DNA of 64,000 bases from Candidatus Saccharibacteria bacterium UBA3723 (GCA_002371895.1 DFHM01000007.1:12099-76098); one strand, 5' to 3'; numbered from the stretch's first letter, positions 8,776 to 17,658 are shown. The notes: a model not told the origin generated them from the letters alone. Numbers and translations are program-made.

Positions 8776-9635
8776 TGAAGGCGAAAAAAGGCTTTACGCT
8801 CGTAGAACTTTCGATGAGCATCATCTTTATTTCGGTGCTTTTAATTGGTATTGCATCCCTAGTTATTCATATGACCTCTATGTATCAAAAAGGCTTAACA
8901 CTTCGCGCGATTAATGCTTCCGGGCAGCAAATCATCGAGGATATTACCCGTGCCGTGAATGGGGCTTCTTATGTTGTTGATGTAAGTAAGGCCGACGCTA
9001 ACGGTGATGGTTATATCGATGACGCGGAAAACAAAGAGGCTGTCAAAACCTACTTCTACGAATCTAAAGCGGGCGACGAACAGAAATACGGAGCCTTATG
9101 TATTAGCGACTATACCTATATTTGGAATGCAAGAATCTCACTCTACAATCAAATTAATGGCAAGATGGACGAGGATCCAGTCAATGGTGTTTGGATCAGC
9201 AATGATGGCGGCGATAGTTATCAAAGATATCGTTTTGCCCGTATACCAGATCCTGCACACGTACAGTGCGACGCGAGCATAGAGGGCTCTTTGGCTAATA
9301 AAGGCGGCGACGAGAGAGTTGAAATAATCATCGATACCGTCACTGAGCCAGTTGAGCTGATTGAAAAAGATGAAATCGATTTAGCTATTTATCACTTTAC
9401 CGTTACTCCAGCCACGCAGAGCGTCGCTACTAAGCAGGCTTTCTTGTCGGCTTCATTCATCGTGGCTACTCTAAGAGGTGGCGTCAACATTATGGCAAAC
9501 GGTGATTATTGTATGGGCGACATGGCTTATAGTGGCGTAGAGAGCGATTTCAGTCGTGAAGATTTCAACTATTGTGCGGTAAATAAATTTAATTTCTCCA
9601 TGCGTACCGGTGGTAATGCAAACAGGAAAGGATAA
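8775..9635 (+). CDS. Type IV prepilin-like protein 3
   Basis: KKGFTLVELSMSIIF is a canonical prepilin N-terminus (G/F, Glu at +5) with a hydrophobic helix to about residue 30. The remainder is a soluble domain with an Asp-rich stretch DANGDGYIDDAE near residue 75, which resembles an EF-hand-like calcium loop (DxNxDGxI); calcium binding is inferred. By position it is a PilW/GspJ-type minor pilin. Confidence 0.8.
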   Translation: MKAKKGFTLVELSMSIIFISVLLIGIASLVIHMTSMYQKGLTLRAINASGQQIIEDITRAVNGASYVVDVSKADANGDGYIDDAENKEAVKTYFYESKAGDEQKYGALCISDYTYIWNARISLYNQINGKMDEDPVNGVWISNDGGDSYQRYRFARIPDPAHVQCDASIEGSLANKGGDERVEIIIDTVTEPVELIEKDEIDLAIYHFTVTPATQSVATKQAFLSASFIVATLRGGVNIMANGDYCMGDMAYSGVESDFSREDFNYCAVNKFNFSMRTGGNANRKG

Positions 9636-9639
9636 AAGA

Positions 9640-11112
9640 GTGAAACTACTACAAAAAACGCGCAAGGGCGCAACCTCAATGATCGTGATTATCTTCTTCA
9701 CGTTACTCGCTGGTATTTTGGTCCTAAGCTTCGTAAGCATCATGGTAATGAATATTAGCGAATCTACGAACTTCAACCTTTCTCAGTCGGCATACGATTC
9801 CGCCCTTGCGGGTATCGAGGATGCAAAAGTTATGCTTCTCGAATACAACACTTGTACTGCACGCGGCGATACTACGAGTAGCCAGTGCAAGAAGGTAGTA
9901 GAAGAAGTTAACCGCTCTGATTCTAATGAGGACTGCGACCTGGTCAGAAAAGCCCTTAACCGCGCCACGGGTGACAATGAAACTCTTATTCGGTCCGATA
10001 ATACTAGTATTAATAATGGTGCAGACTCGAACTTGGATATGGCATATACCTGTGTCAAAGTAGCACTCGATGTAGAAGATTATCTTGGCACAATCAAAGA
10101 AGACTCCGACATGAAGGTAATTCCACTTCGTACGCACGTTGTCAATAAGGATGAAGTTGAAACTTCTGGCGCAAACACAATTAAGCTCCAATGGTATTCT
10201 TCTAGCGACTATGAAGAACTACAGAATGTTTATGGCACAAATCCATTTACGACTTTTAGCGAAATTAGAAATTATTCCAAGAAGTTCGCAACCAACAAAG
10301 TTAAGACTATCGATAACGCTCATAACCAATTCTATAAGACTGCTTCGGTCCCTCCTGTAATTAGTGTCGGCCTCATTCAGACCAACAAGAACTTCTATCT
10401 AGAAGACCTATATACGAATAGCAATAACCGTTCTGACAGAGGCCGCCTCACGCTTCGCCCAATCCTGAGTACTGAGACCGATCCAGCAAAGAACTTTACC
10501 AAGATTGACAATATCGTGAATGGCAACAGCAACGATGTAGGCTTCGCCGCATCTGTTGTGAGCGGTATTACTATTCCGAAGAATAGTTCTAATGGTACAT
10601 ACTATGGCAACAATTACACCGTAAATAGCCCAATTGATACAAAATGTATGAAACCAGATAATATTCAGAACTCAACCTATGCATGTACCGCATATATTAG
10701 GCTTCCAGATCCATATTGGGGCGGTGGCGCAAGTGACGTTACGCGCTTCTTGACGCTATCTGCACCATATTCCTCGCCAGATATTTCATTTAGCGTCACA
10801 ATGCTTTCATGTAATAACTCCTTCTGGACGGGCGCCGATGATGCGAAGTGCGAAACCGTAGACTTCGTAGGTGTCCAGTCGAAAGTTGATGCGACCGGTC
10901 GCGCAAATGACGTCTTCCGCCGCATTGATGCACGCGTAGAGCTCGTCGATACTGGTTTCCCATTCCCGAAGTATTCAATTGGGCTTTATGGCGACGATAG
11001 TGTTCTTCATAAGGATTACGAAGTTACTAGGAACTGTTGGAACATTGATAACGGTTCCGTAAAGACCTGCTACAACATGCAGCCAGTGAGTAACCCAGGA
11101 TTTGTAGACTAA
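9640..11112 (+). CDS. PilX-like pilus-associated protein
   Basis: A positively charged start (KLLQKTRKGATS) and one long hydrophobic helix (about residues 15-45) precede a large exported domain with many Cys residues (Cys-rich near 80-115 and at the C-terminus). The helix lacks Glu at +5, as in PilX/GspK-like proteins. I chose GTG 9640 because AGGAAAGGA lies just upstream and it does not overlap the previous gene. An ATG at 9610 in the same frame would add ten residues. It ends the minor-pilin operon before a strong terminator. Confidence 0.7.
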   Translation: MKLLQKTRKGATSMIVIIFFTLLAGILVLSFVSIMVMNISESTNFNLSQSAYDSALAGIEDAKVMLLEYNTCTARGDTTSSQCKKVVEEVNRSDSNEDCDLVRKALNRATGDNETLIRSDNTSINNGADSNLDMAYTCVKVALDVEDYLGTIKEDSDMKVIPLRTHVVNKDEVETSGANTIKLQWYSSSDYEELQNVYGTNPFTTFSEIRNYSKKFATNKVKTIDNAHNQFYKTASVPPVISVGLIQTNKNFYLEDLYTNSNNRSDRGRLTLRPILSTETDPAKNFTKIDNIVNGNSNDVGFAASVVSGITIPKNSSNGTYYGNNYTVNSPIDTKCMKPDNIQNSTYACTAYIRLPDPYWGGGASDVTRFLTLSAPYSSPDISFSVTMLSCNNSFWTGADDAKCETVDFVGVQSKVDATGRANDVFRRIDARVELVDTGFPFPKYSIGLYGDDSVLHKDYEVTRNCWNIDNGSVKTCYNMQPVSNPGFVD

Positions 11113-11116
11113 AAAA

Positions 11117-11144
11117 TAAACACCCCGCAAAGGGGTGTTTTTTG
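11117..11144 (+). terminator. Terminator of the minor-pilin operon
   Basis: An ACACCCC / GGGGTGT stem with a GCAA loop is followed by six T. Confidence 0.88.
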
Positions 11145-11152
11145 TGCTTTCT

Positions 11153-11239
11153 TGGTGCCCGCGACTGGAGTTGAACCAGCACGTCCGTGAAGACACTAGC
11201 ACCTGAAGCTAGCGCGTCTGCCAATTCCGCCACGCGGGC
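11153..11239 (-). tRNA. tRNA-Leu (CAG)
   Basis: An 87-nt gene with a 7-bp acceptor stem (GCCCGCG / CGCGGGC), a class II variable arm, an anticodon loop TTCAGGT, a TTCAACTC T-loop and encoded CCA. It reads CUG. Confidence 0.93.
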
Positions 11240-11287
11240 ATGGCTATATTTTATCACGTAAACAGATAGCAGTGATACAATAAAGAT

Positions 11288-11716
11288 ATGTCACATTATT
11301 ATACGGATGGTAGCGCAAGTCCAAATCCTGGCCCAGGTGGGTATGCCGTGATTCTTGATGGCGCTCCAGTCGCCCTTGGGCGCGAAAAAAATTCCACTAA
11401 CATCCGCATGGAGGCGCATGCCCTAATTGCGGCATACAAAATCGCACAACCGGGCGACAAAATCTCGACAGACAGCGAATTCTGGATAAATGTTGTTACG
11501 AAATGGGCTGCTGGATGGAAGAGAAATGGCTGGAAAAAGAAAACGGGGCAGATCGCCAACCTAGAATTAGTGCAAGAGCTATACGATCTCTACTGCAGTA
11601 AACCAGATGTAACCCTAGAATGGACGCGTGGTCACGTCGGCACAGACGGGAACGAGGCCGCCGATGAATGGGCAAATAAGGCGCGCGAAGGCGCTACTCT
11701 AGAAGGAGAGGCATGA
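11288..11716 (+). CDS. rnhA: Ribonuclease HI
   Basis: It degrades RNA in RNA:DNA hybrids. The four-acidic-residue active site is visible: Asp in YYTDGSA, Glu in IRMEAHA, Asp in STDSEFW and Asp in DGNEAADEWAN. The length of 142 aa is usual. TACAAT at 11276-11281 ends 6 nt before ATG (leaderless type). The stop overlaps the start of the CYTH-like gene (ATGA), so the two are coupled. Confidence 0.93.
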   Translation: MSHYYTDGSASPNPGPGGYAVILDGAPVALGREKNSTNIRMEAHALIAAYKIAQPGDKISTDSEFWINVVTKWAAGWKRNGWKKKTGQIANLELVQELYDLYCSKPDVTLEWTRGHVGTDGNEAADEWANKAREGATLEGEA

Positions 11717-12282
11717 AAAAATCTATCGTAAAAGTCAAACTAAACAGTCGCGCAGATTTTATTGAGACTCTCGACGAAATTAATTTTCATTTCACGGAGC
11801 CTTATTGGCAGCACGATCGTATCTTTGTGCCAAAGAATTACTCTCGCGACAAATCTCTCCCACGCTTATCTTTACGCACAATCGTCAAAGATCCAAACAA
11901 AGATGCAACTTATGCGCTCGTACTGCGCCGCCACTTTGATGATAAGAAGATCGACATTATTAACTCTGTAATCGTCAAAGATTACACTGAAGCCGCTCAT
12001 ATCGTTTACCAGTTAGGTTACGAGCTAAGAGCAGAGGTTAGTCGTCGTCGCGAAGAGCTCGACATGGGCAATACAATCAAAATCTATATCGACAAAATCG
12101 ACAGTTTGCCTGGCTATTATTCCAAGATTGAATCCGATTTGAGCGAAAATGACGATTCGATTGCTGCTCGCGAAGACCTGATTGAGACGTTCAAAGTCCT
12201 AGGCGTAAAACGTGTCACTCCAATCGATCAAACTTATGGTGAATTATTAGATTCATCGCTTCACGATACGATTACCGGATAA
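11713..12282 (+). CDS. CYTH-like (class IV adenylyl cyclase / triphosphatase fold) protein
   Basis: The pattern fits the CYTH tunnel fold: an alternating charged start, YALVLRRHF (basic strand), and IYIDKIDSLPGYYSKIESDL, which resembles the LD-x-LG-x-FxEIE strand of thiamine-triphosphatase and CyaB-like proteins. Family members hydrolyse or cyclise triphosphates with divalent metals. The first HxExK signature is degenerate here, so activity is uncertain. It is coupled to rnhA by a 4-nt overlap. Confidence 0.6.
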   Translation: MKKSIVKVKLNSRADFIETLDEINFHFTEPYWQHDRIFVPKNYSRDKSLPRLSLRTIVKDPNKDATYALVLRRHFDDKKIDIINSVIVKDYTEAAHIVYQLGYELRAEVSRRREELDMGNTIKIYIDKIDSLPGYYSKIESDLSENDDSIAAREDLIETFKVLGVKRVTPIDQTYGELLDSSLHDTITG

Positions 12283-12284
12283 CA

Positions 12285-12314
12285 AAAAATCTCCCCGCTG
12301 AGGGGAGATTTTTA
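12285..12314. terminator. Bidirectional terminator between CYTH-like gene and rpsT
   Basis: An AAATCTCCCC / GGGGAGATTT stem with a four-base loop has an A tract before it and a T tract after it, between convergent genes. Confidence 0.85.
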
Positions 12315-12328
12315 AAAAGCGATATTTT

Positions 12329-12727
12329 TTATTTTTCTGCCTTCTTAGCAGTGGTCTTCTTTGCAGCTGGTTTCTTTGCTGCTGGCTTCTTTGCAGCGGT
12401 TGCCTTGGTTGCAGTCTTCTTTGCAGCTGGTTTTTCGGTCTTTGCGGCAGCCTTTGGAGCAGCTTTCTTTGCTGCTGCAAGCTTTACGCTCTTTGCTTTT
12501 GCGAATGCAGCAAGCTTAGCTTTGCGGCGGCTAGCGGTATTTTTCTTCATGAGGCCTTTCTTTACGGCCTTGTCATACTCGGACTGAACAATTGCCATCT
12601 TTTCTGCGGTTGGATTAGCGCGGAAATCCTTCAATACGCTGCGGATGGTCTTCTTAATTTGCTGGTTGTTGCTACGGCGCTTTTCTGCTTGGCGCGCAGC
12701 CTTCTTTGCGGATTTAATAATCGGCAT
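12329..12727 (-). CDS. rpsT: 30S ribosomal protein S20 with Lys/Ala-rich tail
   Basis: The first 85 residues match bacterial S20, with PIIKSAKKAARQAEKRR at the N-terminus and three helices that bind 16S rRNA. The tail of about 45 residues is built from AAKK/PAAKK repeats, giving 132 aa against the usual 85-90. Such histone-H1-like tails suggest extra nucleic-acid binding (inference). A Shine-Dalgarno site (AAGGAAAG) and TATAAT on the minus strand (12773-12768) leave a leader of about 35-40 nt. Confidence 0.92.
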   Translation of the reverse strand: MPIIKSAKKAARQAEKRRSNNQQIKKTIRSVLKDFRANPTAEKMAIVQSEYDKAVKKGLMKKNTASRRKAKLAAFAKAKSVKLAAAKKAAPKAAAKTEKPAAKKTATKATAAKKPAAKKPAAKKTTAKKAEK

Positions 12728-12885
12728 TTAAATATCTTTCCTTAAATTATTATTTTCAATTGATACATATTATATTCTAAAAACCGCAAAATGTAAAGTG
12801 TCCATATGATAAGGCCTTGCATTTTAAAAAAGATTATGCTAAATTGAATCTATATAAGGTCAAAAATAAACAAGAAAAACAAAAA

Positions 12886-15174
12886 ATGGCAGATAAAAAG
12901 CAGGCTAAATCTAGCGTTTTAGATCAAGTCGCAGAGCGAATTCGCAGCTGTGACAATGTCCTGGTTGCGCTTTCGAAAGATCCGAGCGTCGATGAACTCT
13001 CGGCCGCACTAGGCTTAACTTTTATATTAGATAAAATGGGAAAGCACGCCACCGCAATTTTCTCCGGTGCTGTTCCTAACGCCATTGAATTCTTGGAACC
13101 AGAAAAGACCTTTGAAACTAATACTAATAGCCTGCAAGATTTTATTATCGCCCTCGACAAGGAGAAGGCCGACCACCTTCGCTACAAGATTGATGGTGAT
13201 TACGTAAAGGTCTACATTACCCCTTACAAGACCACTATCGAAGAAAGCGATATGGAGTTCAGCCATGGCGACTATAACGTCGACCTTGTAATTGCATTGA
13301 ACGTCGCTAACGCAGGTGATCTCGACTCCGCTCTTACTGAATATGGCCGTATCATGCACGATGCTAGCTCCATCAACATTCAAGCTGATGTTGCCGGCAA
13401 CTTCGCCGACCTTGAATGGGGTGATCCGAATTCGTCTTCCGTATCTGAAATGATCTATCGCCTCTCCGACAAGCTTCGCGAAGAAGGCGAGAAGAGCTTA
13501 ATTGACAAACCTATCGCTACCGCACTTTTGGCTGGTATCGTCGCTGCAACAAACCGTTTCTCGAACGAGCACACACAGCCAGAAACTATGGCTGCAGCCA
13601 GCAAACTTATGATGGCCGGCGCGGATCAGCAACTTATTTCCTCGAGTATTCCTGTAGATATCTTGACTAGTGATGTAGTTGATGCGAACGAAGATGCCAA
13701 GGAGCCAGAACCAGAGCCAGAGAAGGCTCCAGAGCAGAAAATAGAGCACAACAAATCCGAGAAGAAATCAGACAACAAGAAGTCCGAAGAAAAACCAGCC
13801 GAAGATAAAAAAATCGAAGAAGAACTAGAGGATTTGGAAAGTGTTGAGGCTGCTGGTAGTACAGAAGAGAAGAAGGAAGAACCTGCTTCTGAGCCCGCGC
13901 CAGAACCAGTCGAAGAGCCGGCTCCGGCACAAAATGATAAACCAGAGCCAATTCCAGAGGTAGAACCAGAGCCAGAGAAGCCGGTAGACCCTACGGCGCT
14001 CGATATCCGTCACGGTGCTGTAGATTTTGAATTAGACGAAAATGGCGAAGAAAAAATAACAGTGCCAGAGCCAGAACCAGCCGAAGAGCCAGCCCCGGCT
14101 CCAGCACCAGAACCAGAGCCGATTCCTGAACCAGCTCCAGCTCCAGAGCCAGTTATCCCAGCAGCCCCAGTCGCTCCAGTCATGCCACCAGTCCCAGAGG
14201 CACCGGCCGCACCTGCTATGCCAGAAATGCCAGCTGCTAGCTCCGTAATCATTGAGCCTGATGTATCTCCAGCTGTACAGGAAAAGCAAAATCACGTTGC
14301 CGAACCTCTCTCCGAGGAAGACTATAATGCCGAAGATCATTCCGCCGAAAACGCCATCGACGCTGCTTTGCAAAAAGCCGCCGAGGCTGCAAGGCAAAAT
14401 GAAGTAGCGTCCGCCGCCGAAGCAGCGCAGGCTACGGCTCAATTGAATCAAATGGTCGCAGCAAATACGGCCGCACAGCCAGCCACTCCAGTCATGCAAG
14501 AGCTTGCTCAGACTACTAGCGGTATCAAGAACCTAGTTCCACCAAGCGAAGCAATGCAGCCGCCGAAAATCCCTAAAGATTATTCCGCGATGATGAATGA
14601 GGCGCTTGCCGAACCAATTCCAGCTCCGGCACCAGCCGCAACTCCAGTTGCGATGCCGGTTGAGTCTGCGCCAATGATGGCTCCGACGATGCCAGCATCA
14701 ATGGTAGCTCAAGCCGCTCCAGCTCCAGCCGCCCCAGCACCAGCCGCCGCTCCGGCTCCAGCCCCAGTCGCTCCACCAACGGATGTAGCACCAGTTGAAT
14801 TTGCAAATCCACTTCCGATGCCAGATCCAAACGGCATCTTGCCGCCACCACCAGTGCCATTTACACCAGAAGCTGGTCAGGTAGCAAACCCGGCCGAGCT
14901 TCCAACCGCGCAGGCCTTTGCCGAGCAAATACAGGCGAATAATCCAGCCGTGCAGTCAGTTCCAGCAGCTCCAGCTGCTCCAGCTCCGACGATGCCAGCT
15001 CCCGTGGTATCAGAGCCAGCTGTAACGCCAATTATGCCGGCCGTGCCAGAAGAGGCCCCTACCTTGAGCAATGGCGGAATGGCCGCTAGCCCAGCCGTAC
15101 AGGGCGTAAACCCAGTAATGCAAGATCAAATCTATCCGGCTGATCCTAGCGCATTTCACATTCCGGGAATGTAA
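12886..15174 (+). CDS. Degenerate DHH-family protein with long Pro/Ala/Glu tail
   Basis: The first 280 residues resemble DHH phosphoesterases (nanoRNase/pAp phosphatase). Compare VALSKDPSVDELSAALGL with HxxPDxDxxGS, and GIVAATNRFSNEHTQPET with the GIxxDTGxF region. The metal ligands are largely missing: no DHH triplet (IALNVANAGD instead) and no DTG. About 480 residues of PEPAPEP/APAP repeats follow, broken by short helical pieces. I start at ATG 12886 because an extended -10 (TGC-TAAATT, about 12838-12846) would begin the mRNA after the earlier in-frame ATG at 12817. It is probably a binding or scaffold protein rather than an enzyme. Confidence 0.6.
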   Translation: MADKKQAKSSVLDQVAERIRSCDNVLVALSKDPSVDELSAALGLTFILDKMGKHATAIFSGAVPNAIEFLEPEKTFETNTNSLQDFIIALDKEKADHLRYKIDGDYVKVYITPYKTTIEESDMEFSHGDYNVDLVIALNVANAGDLDSALTEYGRIMHDASSINIQADVAGNFADLEWGDPNSSSVSEMIYRLSDKLREEGEKSLIDKPIATALLAGIVAATNRFSNEHTQPETMAAASKLMMAGADQQLISSSIPVDILTSDVVDANEDAKEPEPEPEKAPEQKIEHNKSEKKSDNKKSEEKPAEDKKIEEELEDLESVEAAGSTEEKKEEPASEPAPEPVEEPAPAQNDKPEPIPEVEPEPEKPVDPTALDIRHGAVDFELDENGEEKITVPEPEPAEEPAPAPAPEPEPIPEPAPAPEPVIPAAPVAPVMPPVPEAPAAPAMPEMPAASSVIIEPDVSPAVQEKQNHVAEPLSEEDYNAEDHSAENAIDAALQKAAEAARQNEVASAAEAAQATAQLNQMVAANTAAQPATPVMQELAQTTSGIKNLVPPSEAMQPPKIPKDYSAMMNEALAEPIPAPAPAATPVAMPVESAPMMAPTMPASMVAQAAPAPAAPAPAAAPAPAPVAPPTDVAPVEFANPLPMPDPNGILPPPPVPFTPEAGQVANPAELPTAQAFAEQIQANNPAVQSVPAAPAAPAPTMPAPVVSEPAVTPIMPAVPEEAPTLSNGGMAASPAVQGVNPVMQDQIYPADPSAFHIPGM

Positions 15175-15189
15175 AAAAATAAGGCATGA

Positions 15190-15218
15190 GAAATCCCCGC
15201 ACGGAGCGGGGATTTTTT
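15190..15218. terminator. Bidirectional terminator between the DHH-like gene and relQ
   Basis: An AAATCCCCGC / GCGGGGATTT stem with an ACGGA loop and T tail lies between convergent genes. Confidence 0.88.
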
Positions 15219-15222
15219 GGAG

Positions 15223-15837
15223 TTAGTTGTCGTTGCTTGCTGCTTCATCGCGAATCCTCATCGCGTCCTTATCGAACTTGGCGAGGCTATCAGCGATACG
15301 CTTGAACTGTCCCACGATTTCGGGGCTCGGGTTCGGATGCTTATACTTGATTATGTGCTCGAGACTTGCCCAGAGGTCCATCGCCTTATCGCGAATCTGA
15401 ATCTCCACTGGGACCATGCGTGACCTTCCTTCGAAGAAGATATTCACAGTCACAATCAGGTGAAGACTGCGGTATCCGTTTGGTTTCGGATTGGCGATGT
15501 AGTCGTTCTTCTCGATAACCGTAAAGGTTGGTACTCGTGTAAGCATATCATGAATAACGAAGATGTCGTCTTCGAAATCCGTAATGATGCGCACTCCTGC
15601 GATATCCTGAAGGCTCCTCAGTCTGGAAATAGAAGCTTCTCCATACTTTCTTTCGCACTTCTCAATCGCTGAATCAAGGGTTTTGATGCGGCTCGTAACG
15701 ATGCTGAAAGGGTTTCGGTCATCGCTGAGCGACATCTGCTGACGAATATTCTCAATGCTCGCGAGGACATTTCTTAGACCGCACTGGCACATCGCAGCAA
15801 AACGCTCGTACTCCGTTTGTACTGAAAGGTTCTCCAT
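15223..15837 (-). CDS. Small alarmone synthetase (RelQ-like, RelA/SpoT domain)
   Basis: This single-domain (p)ppGpp synthetase transfers pyrophosphate from ATP to GDP/GTP in stringent signalling. The RelA/SpoT synthetase motifs are visible: RIKTLDSAIEKCERKYG, DIAGVRIITDF, KPNGYRSLHLIV and EIQIRDKAMDLWASLEH. There is no HD hydrolase or regulatory domain; 204 aa fits RelQ/RelP-type proteins. The start has a strong AGGAGGTG Shine-Dalgarno site and a leader of about 55 nt from a consensus promoter. It prefers GAG/CAG and varied proline codons, unlike the CCA-rich genes beside it. It lies next to tRNA-Pro. Confidence 0.88.
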   Translation of the reverse strand: MENLSVQTEYERFAAMCQCGLRNVLASIENIRQQMSLSDDRNPFSIVTSRIKTLDSAIEKCERKYGEASISRLRSLQDIAGVRIITDFEDDIFVIHDMLTRVPTFTVIEKNDYIANPKPNGYRSLHLIVTVNIFFEGRSRMVPVEIQIRDKAMDLWASLEHIIKYKHPNPSPEIVGQFKRIADSLAKFDKDAMRIRDEAASNDN

Positions 15838-15927
15838 CTACACACCTCCTGTGTATGTATACCAATGGCATGATGGCAAAAATAGCCACATAACATTAAT
15901 TATAGCATAAACGAATAAAAAAGTCAA
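15838..15927 (-). promoter_or_regulatory. Consensus promoter and leader of relQ
   Basis: On the minus strand TTGACT (15927-15922), a 17-nt spacer ending in TGC, and TATAAT (15904-15899) form a near-perfect sigma-70 promoter. The leader ends in ACAC-AGGAGG-TGTGT, where the Shine-Dalgarno site sits in the loop of a 4-5 bp hairpin and could be occluded. Confidence 0.7.
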
Positions 15928-15987
15928 TATAACAGGGTAGAATAGCAACAAAAAAGGCCCGTTGATTCGGTCCTTAATAGCTAGAAA

Positions 15988-16063
15988 TGGTCGGGGTTAG
16001 CAGGCTCGAACTGCTGACCTCGCGCTCCCAAAGCGCGCGCGCTACCAACTGCGCCAAACCCCG
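15988..16063 (-). tRNA. tRNA-Pro (TGG)
   Basis: A 76-nt gene with a CGGGGTT / AACCCCG acceptor stem, including the C1-G72 pair typical of tRNA-Pro, a TTTGGGA anticodon loop and encoded CCA. Confidence 0.93.
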
Positions 16064-16104
16064 GCTAGGTATTACTATACCACAAAATATGCTAGAATTA
16101 AAGC

Positions 16105-17640
16105 ATGAAAAAATACTTACAATCGCGCAAGCGTATCTTGTGCATTGTAGCGCCGGCCATCATTGGGCTGATTTATTTGGTGCTATGCTTTGCAAACATT
16201 AATCAGTCAATCTGGTTCGACGAATCTTACAGTTCTTACATTACGCGTTTCGACTATGGACAAATGCTCGAATTTACCGCCGCCGACGTTCATCCACCTC
16301 TGTATTACATCCTTCTAAAAACTTGGGCGCATTTCTTTGGTCATACAGATTTTGCGATGCGTGCCATGTCTGCTATCTTTGGCGCGATTGCGATTGTCTT
16401 TGTTTTTCTCTGGCTGAAGTACAAATATGGTGCCAGTGCCGCAATTTTAGGCTCGTTTATGATGTCGATTGCACCGATTTTCGTCCGTTACGGCCAAGAA
16501 ATGCGTATGTATACGCTCGTTATGGCAATTGTATTTGCAGCAACTTACTTCCTCCAGCTTGCTGTTGATAACGGCAAAAAAGTCTGGTGGGCTATTTATG
16601 CCTTGCTCCTTGTCGCGGGTATGTATACACATTATTTTGTCGCCTTCGCATGGGTTGCACACCTTGTTTATCTAATCAAAATCTATGGCAAAAAAATCTT
16701 CCAAAAACATATCATTCTTACCTATATTTCGGCAGTTGTCTTATACATTCCGTGGCTTCCAAGTCTCATCTCGCAGACCAAGACCGTCGAAAATGGTTTC
16801 TGGATCAGTGATGCCAGCGCCGAAGGCTTAACTGGCTATTTCACAGAGACATTGCTCTATGACCGCCCAGGGAACATCTCGAACTGGCTACTAGTGCTAT
16901 TTATTGTCACCATTATCACAATCATTGTCCTCGCTATCCGTTATCGCAAAAAACTCTCGATGCTATTTATTCTTTCATTCGTGCCACTAGTAATCCTAAT
17001 TTTATTGTCTATGCCACCACTAAAATCTATGTTCGTTTCGCGCTACATCATGTACTCAATGGTTTCTATCGCGATACTAGAAGCCGTCCTGGTCGTACTA
17101 TTTGCACGCGAAAAGTTTGCAGAGAAGAGCAAAAAGAAAATTGCATTCTATCGCAGGCCAGTTGTCCAAGTCGCTGTTGTCGTAGCGGTGCTTATTGCGA
17201 CGAGTATCTGTGGCCTTCGCTCCGTCTATGCTTACGGAAATTACAATTTCGTTACCTGCAATAAAGCTACCGCCAAAGAATTGTACGAAAGCATCGTAGC
17301 ACTTGATGGTGGCGAAAATTTGTCAATCATCTCGGCCGATCCGTGGCTTTATTATGATCTCGCCGCTTATACGAGCTACCATCATGACGTCAACTTTATC
17401 GACGAAACGACAGACTATCTTTACGGCTCACTAAAGCCACTCGAGCAAAGCTACTTCGGTAAAATCGATGACCTAGACAAATTCCTAGGCGACCGCGAAG
17501 CAATCTGGTATGTCGGCACCGAGCCAGAGGAGGGTTACCTAGAATTCCCGCGTGAAAATTGGCGCGTAGTAACTTCCGCATCTATGCAGTTTGACGACCG
17601 TGGCAATCGTTACCAAATCTTGAAATTAGAGCGAGAATAG
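16105..17640 (+). CDS. GT-C family membrane glycosyltransferase (ArnT/PMT-like)
   Basis: This polytopic glycosyltransferase probably uses a polyprenyl-phosphate sugar donor to glycosylate an extracytoplasmic acceptor. SIWFDESYSS near residue 35 holds the catalytic Asp-Glu pair of the GT39/ArnT group, and ADVHPPLYYILL is the second conserved loop. About nine to ten membrane helices reach to residue 370, followed by an external C-terminal domain. An extended -10 (TGC-TAGAAT, 16093-16098) ends 6 nt before ATG, so it is leaderless type. The nearby exported pilins and surface proteins are possible acceptors (inference). Confidence 0.82.
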   Translation: MKKYLQSRKRILCIVAPAIIGLIYLVLCFANINQSIWFDESYSSYITRFDYGQMLEFTAADVHPPLYYILLKTWAHFFGHTDFAMRAMSAIFGAIAIVFVFLWLKYKYGASAAILGSFMMSIAPIFVRYGQEMRMYTLVMAIVFAATYFLQLAVDNGKKVWWAIYALLLVAGMYTHYFVAFAWVAHLVYLIKIYGKKIFQKHIILTYISAVVLYIPWLPSLISQTKTVENGFWISDASAEGLTGYFTETLLYDRPGNISNWLLVLFIVTIITIIVLAIRYRKKLSMLFILSFVPLVILILLSMPPLKSMFVSRYIMYSMVSIAILEAVLVVLFAREKFAEKSKKKIAFYRRPVVQVAVVVAVLIATSICGLRSVYAYGNYNFVTCNKATAKELYESIVALDGGENLSIISADPWLYYDLAAYTSYHHDVNFIDETTDYLYGSLKPLEQSYFGKIDDLDKFLGDREAIWYVGTEPEEGYLEFPRENWRVVTSASMQFDDRGNRYQILKLERE

Positions 17641-17643
17641 AGA

Positions 17644-17649
17644 TATAAT
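17644..17649 (+). promoter_or_regulatory. -10 box for tRNA-Pro (CGG)
   Basis: TATAAT ends 9 nt before the first base of the tRNA gene and overlaps the region just after the glycosyltransferase stop. Confidence 0.6.
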
Positions 17650-17658
17650 TACGCTAGT

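Noticed and set aside
12817..12885. ATG 12817 as start of the DHH-like protein
   Set aside because: The visible -10 lies downstream of it, the added residues are Lys/Asn-rich leader-like sequence, and the conserved-looking protein begins at MADKKQ.
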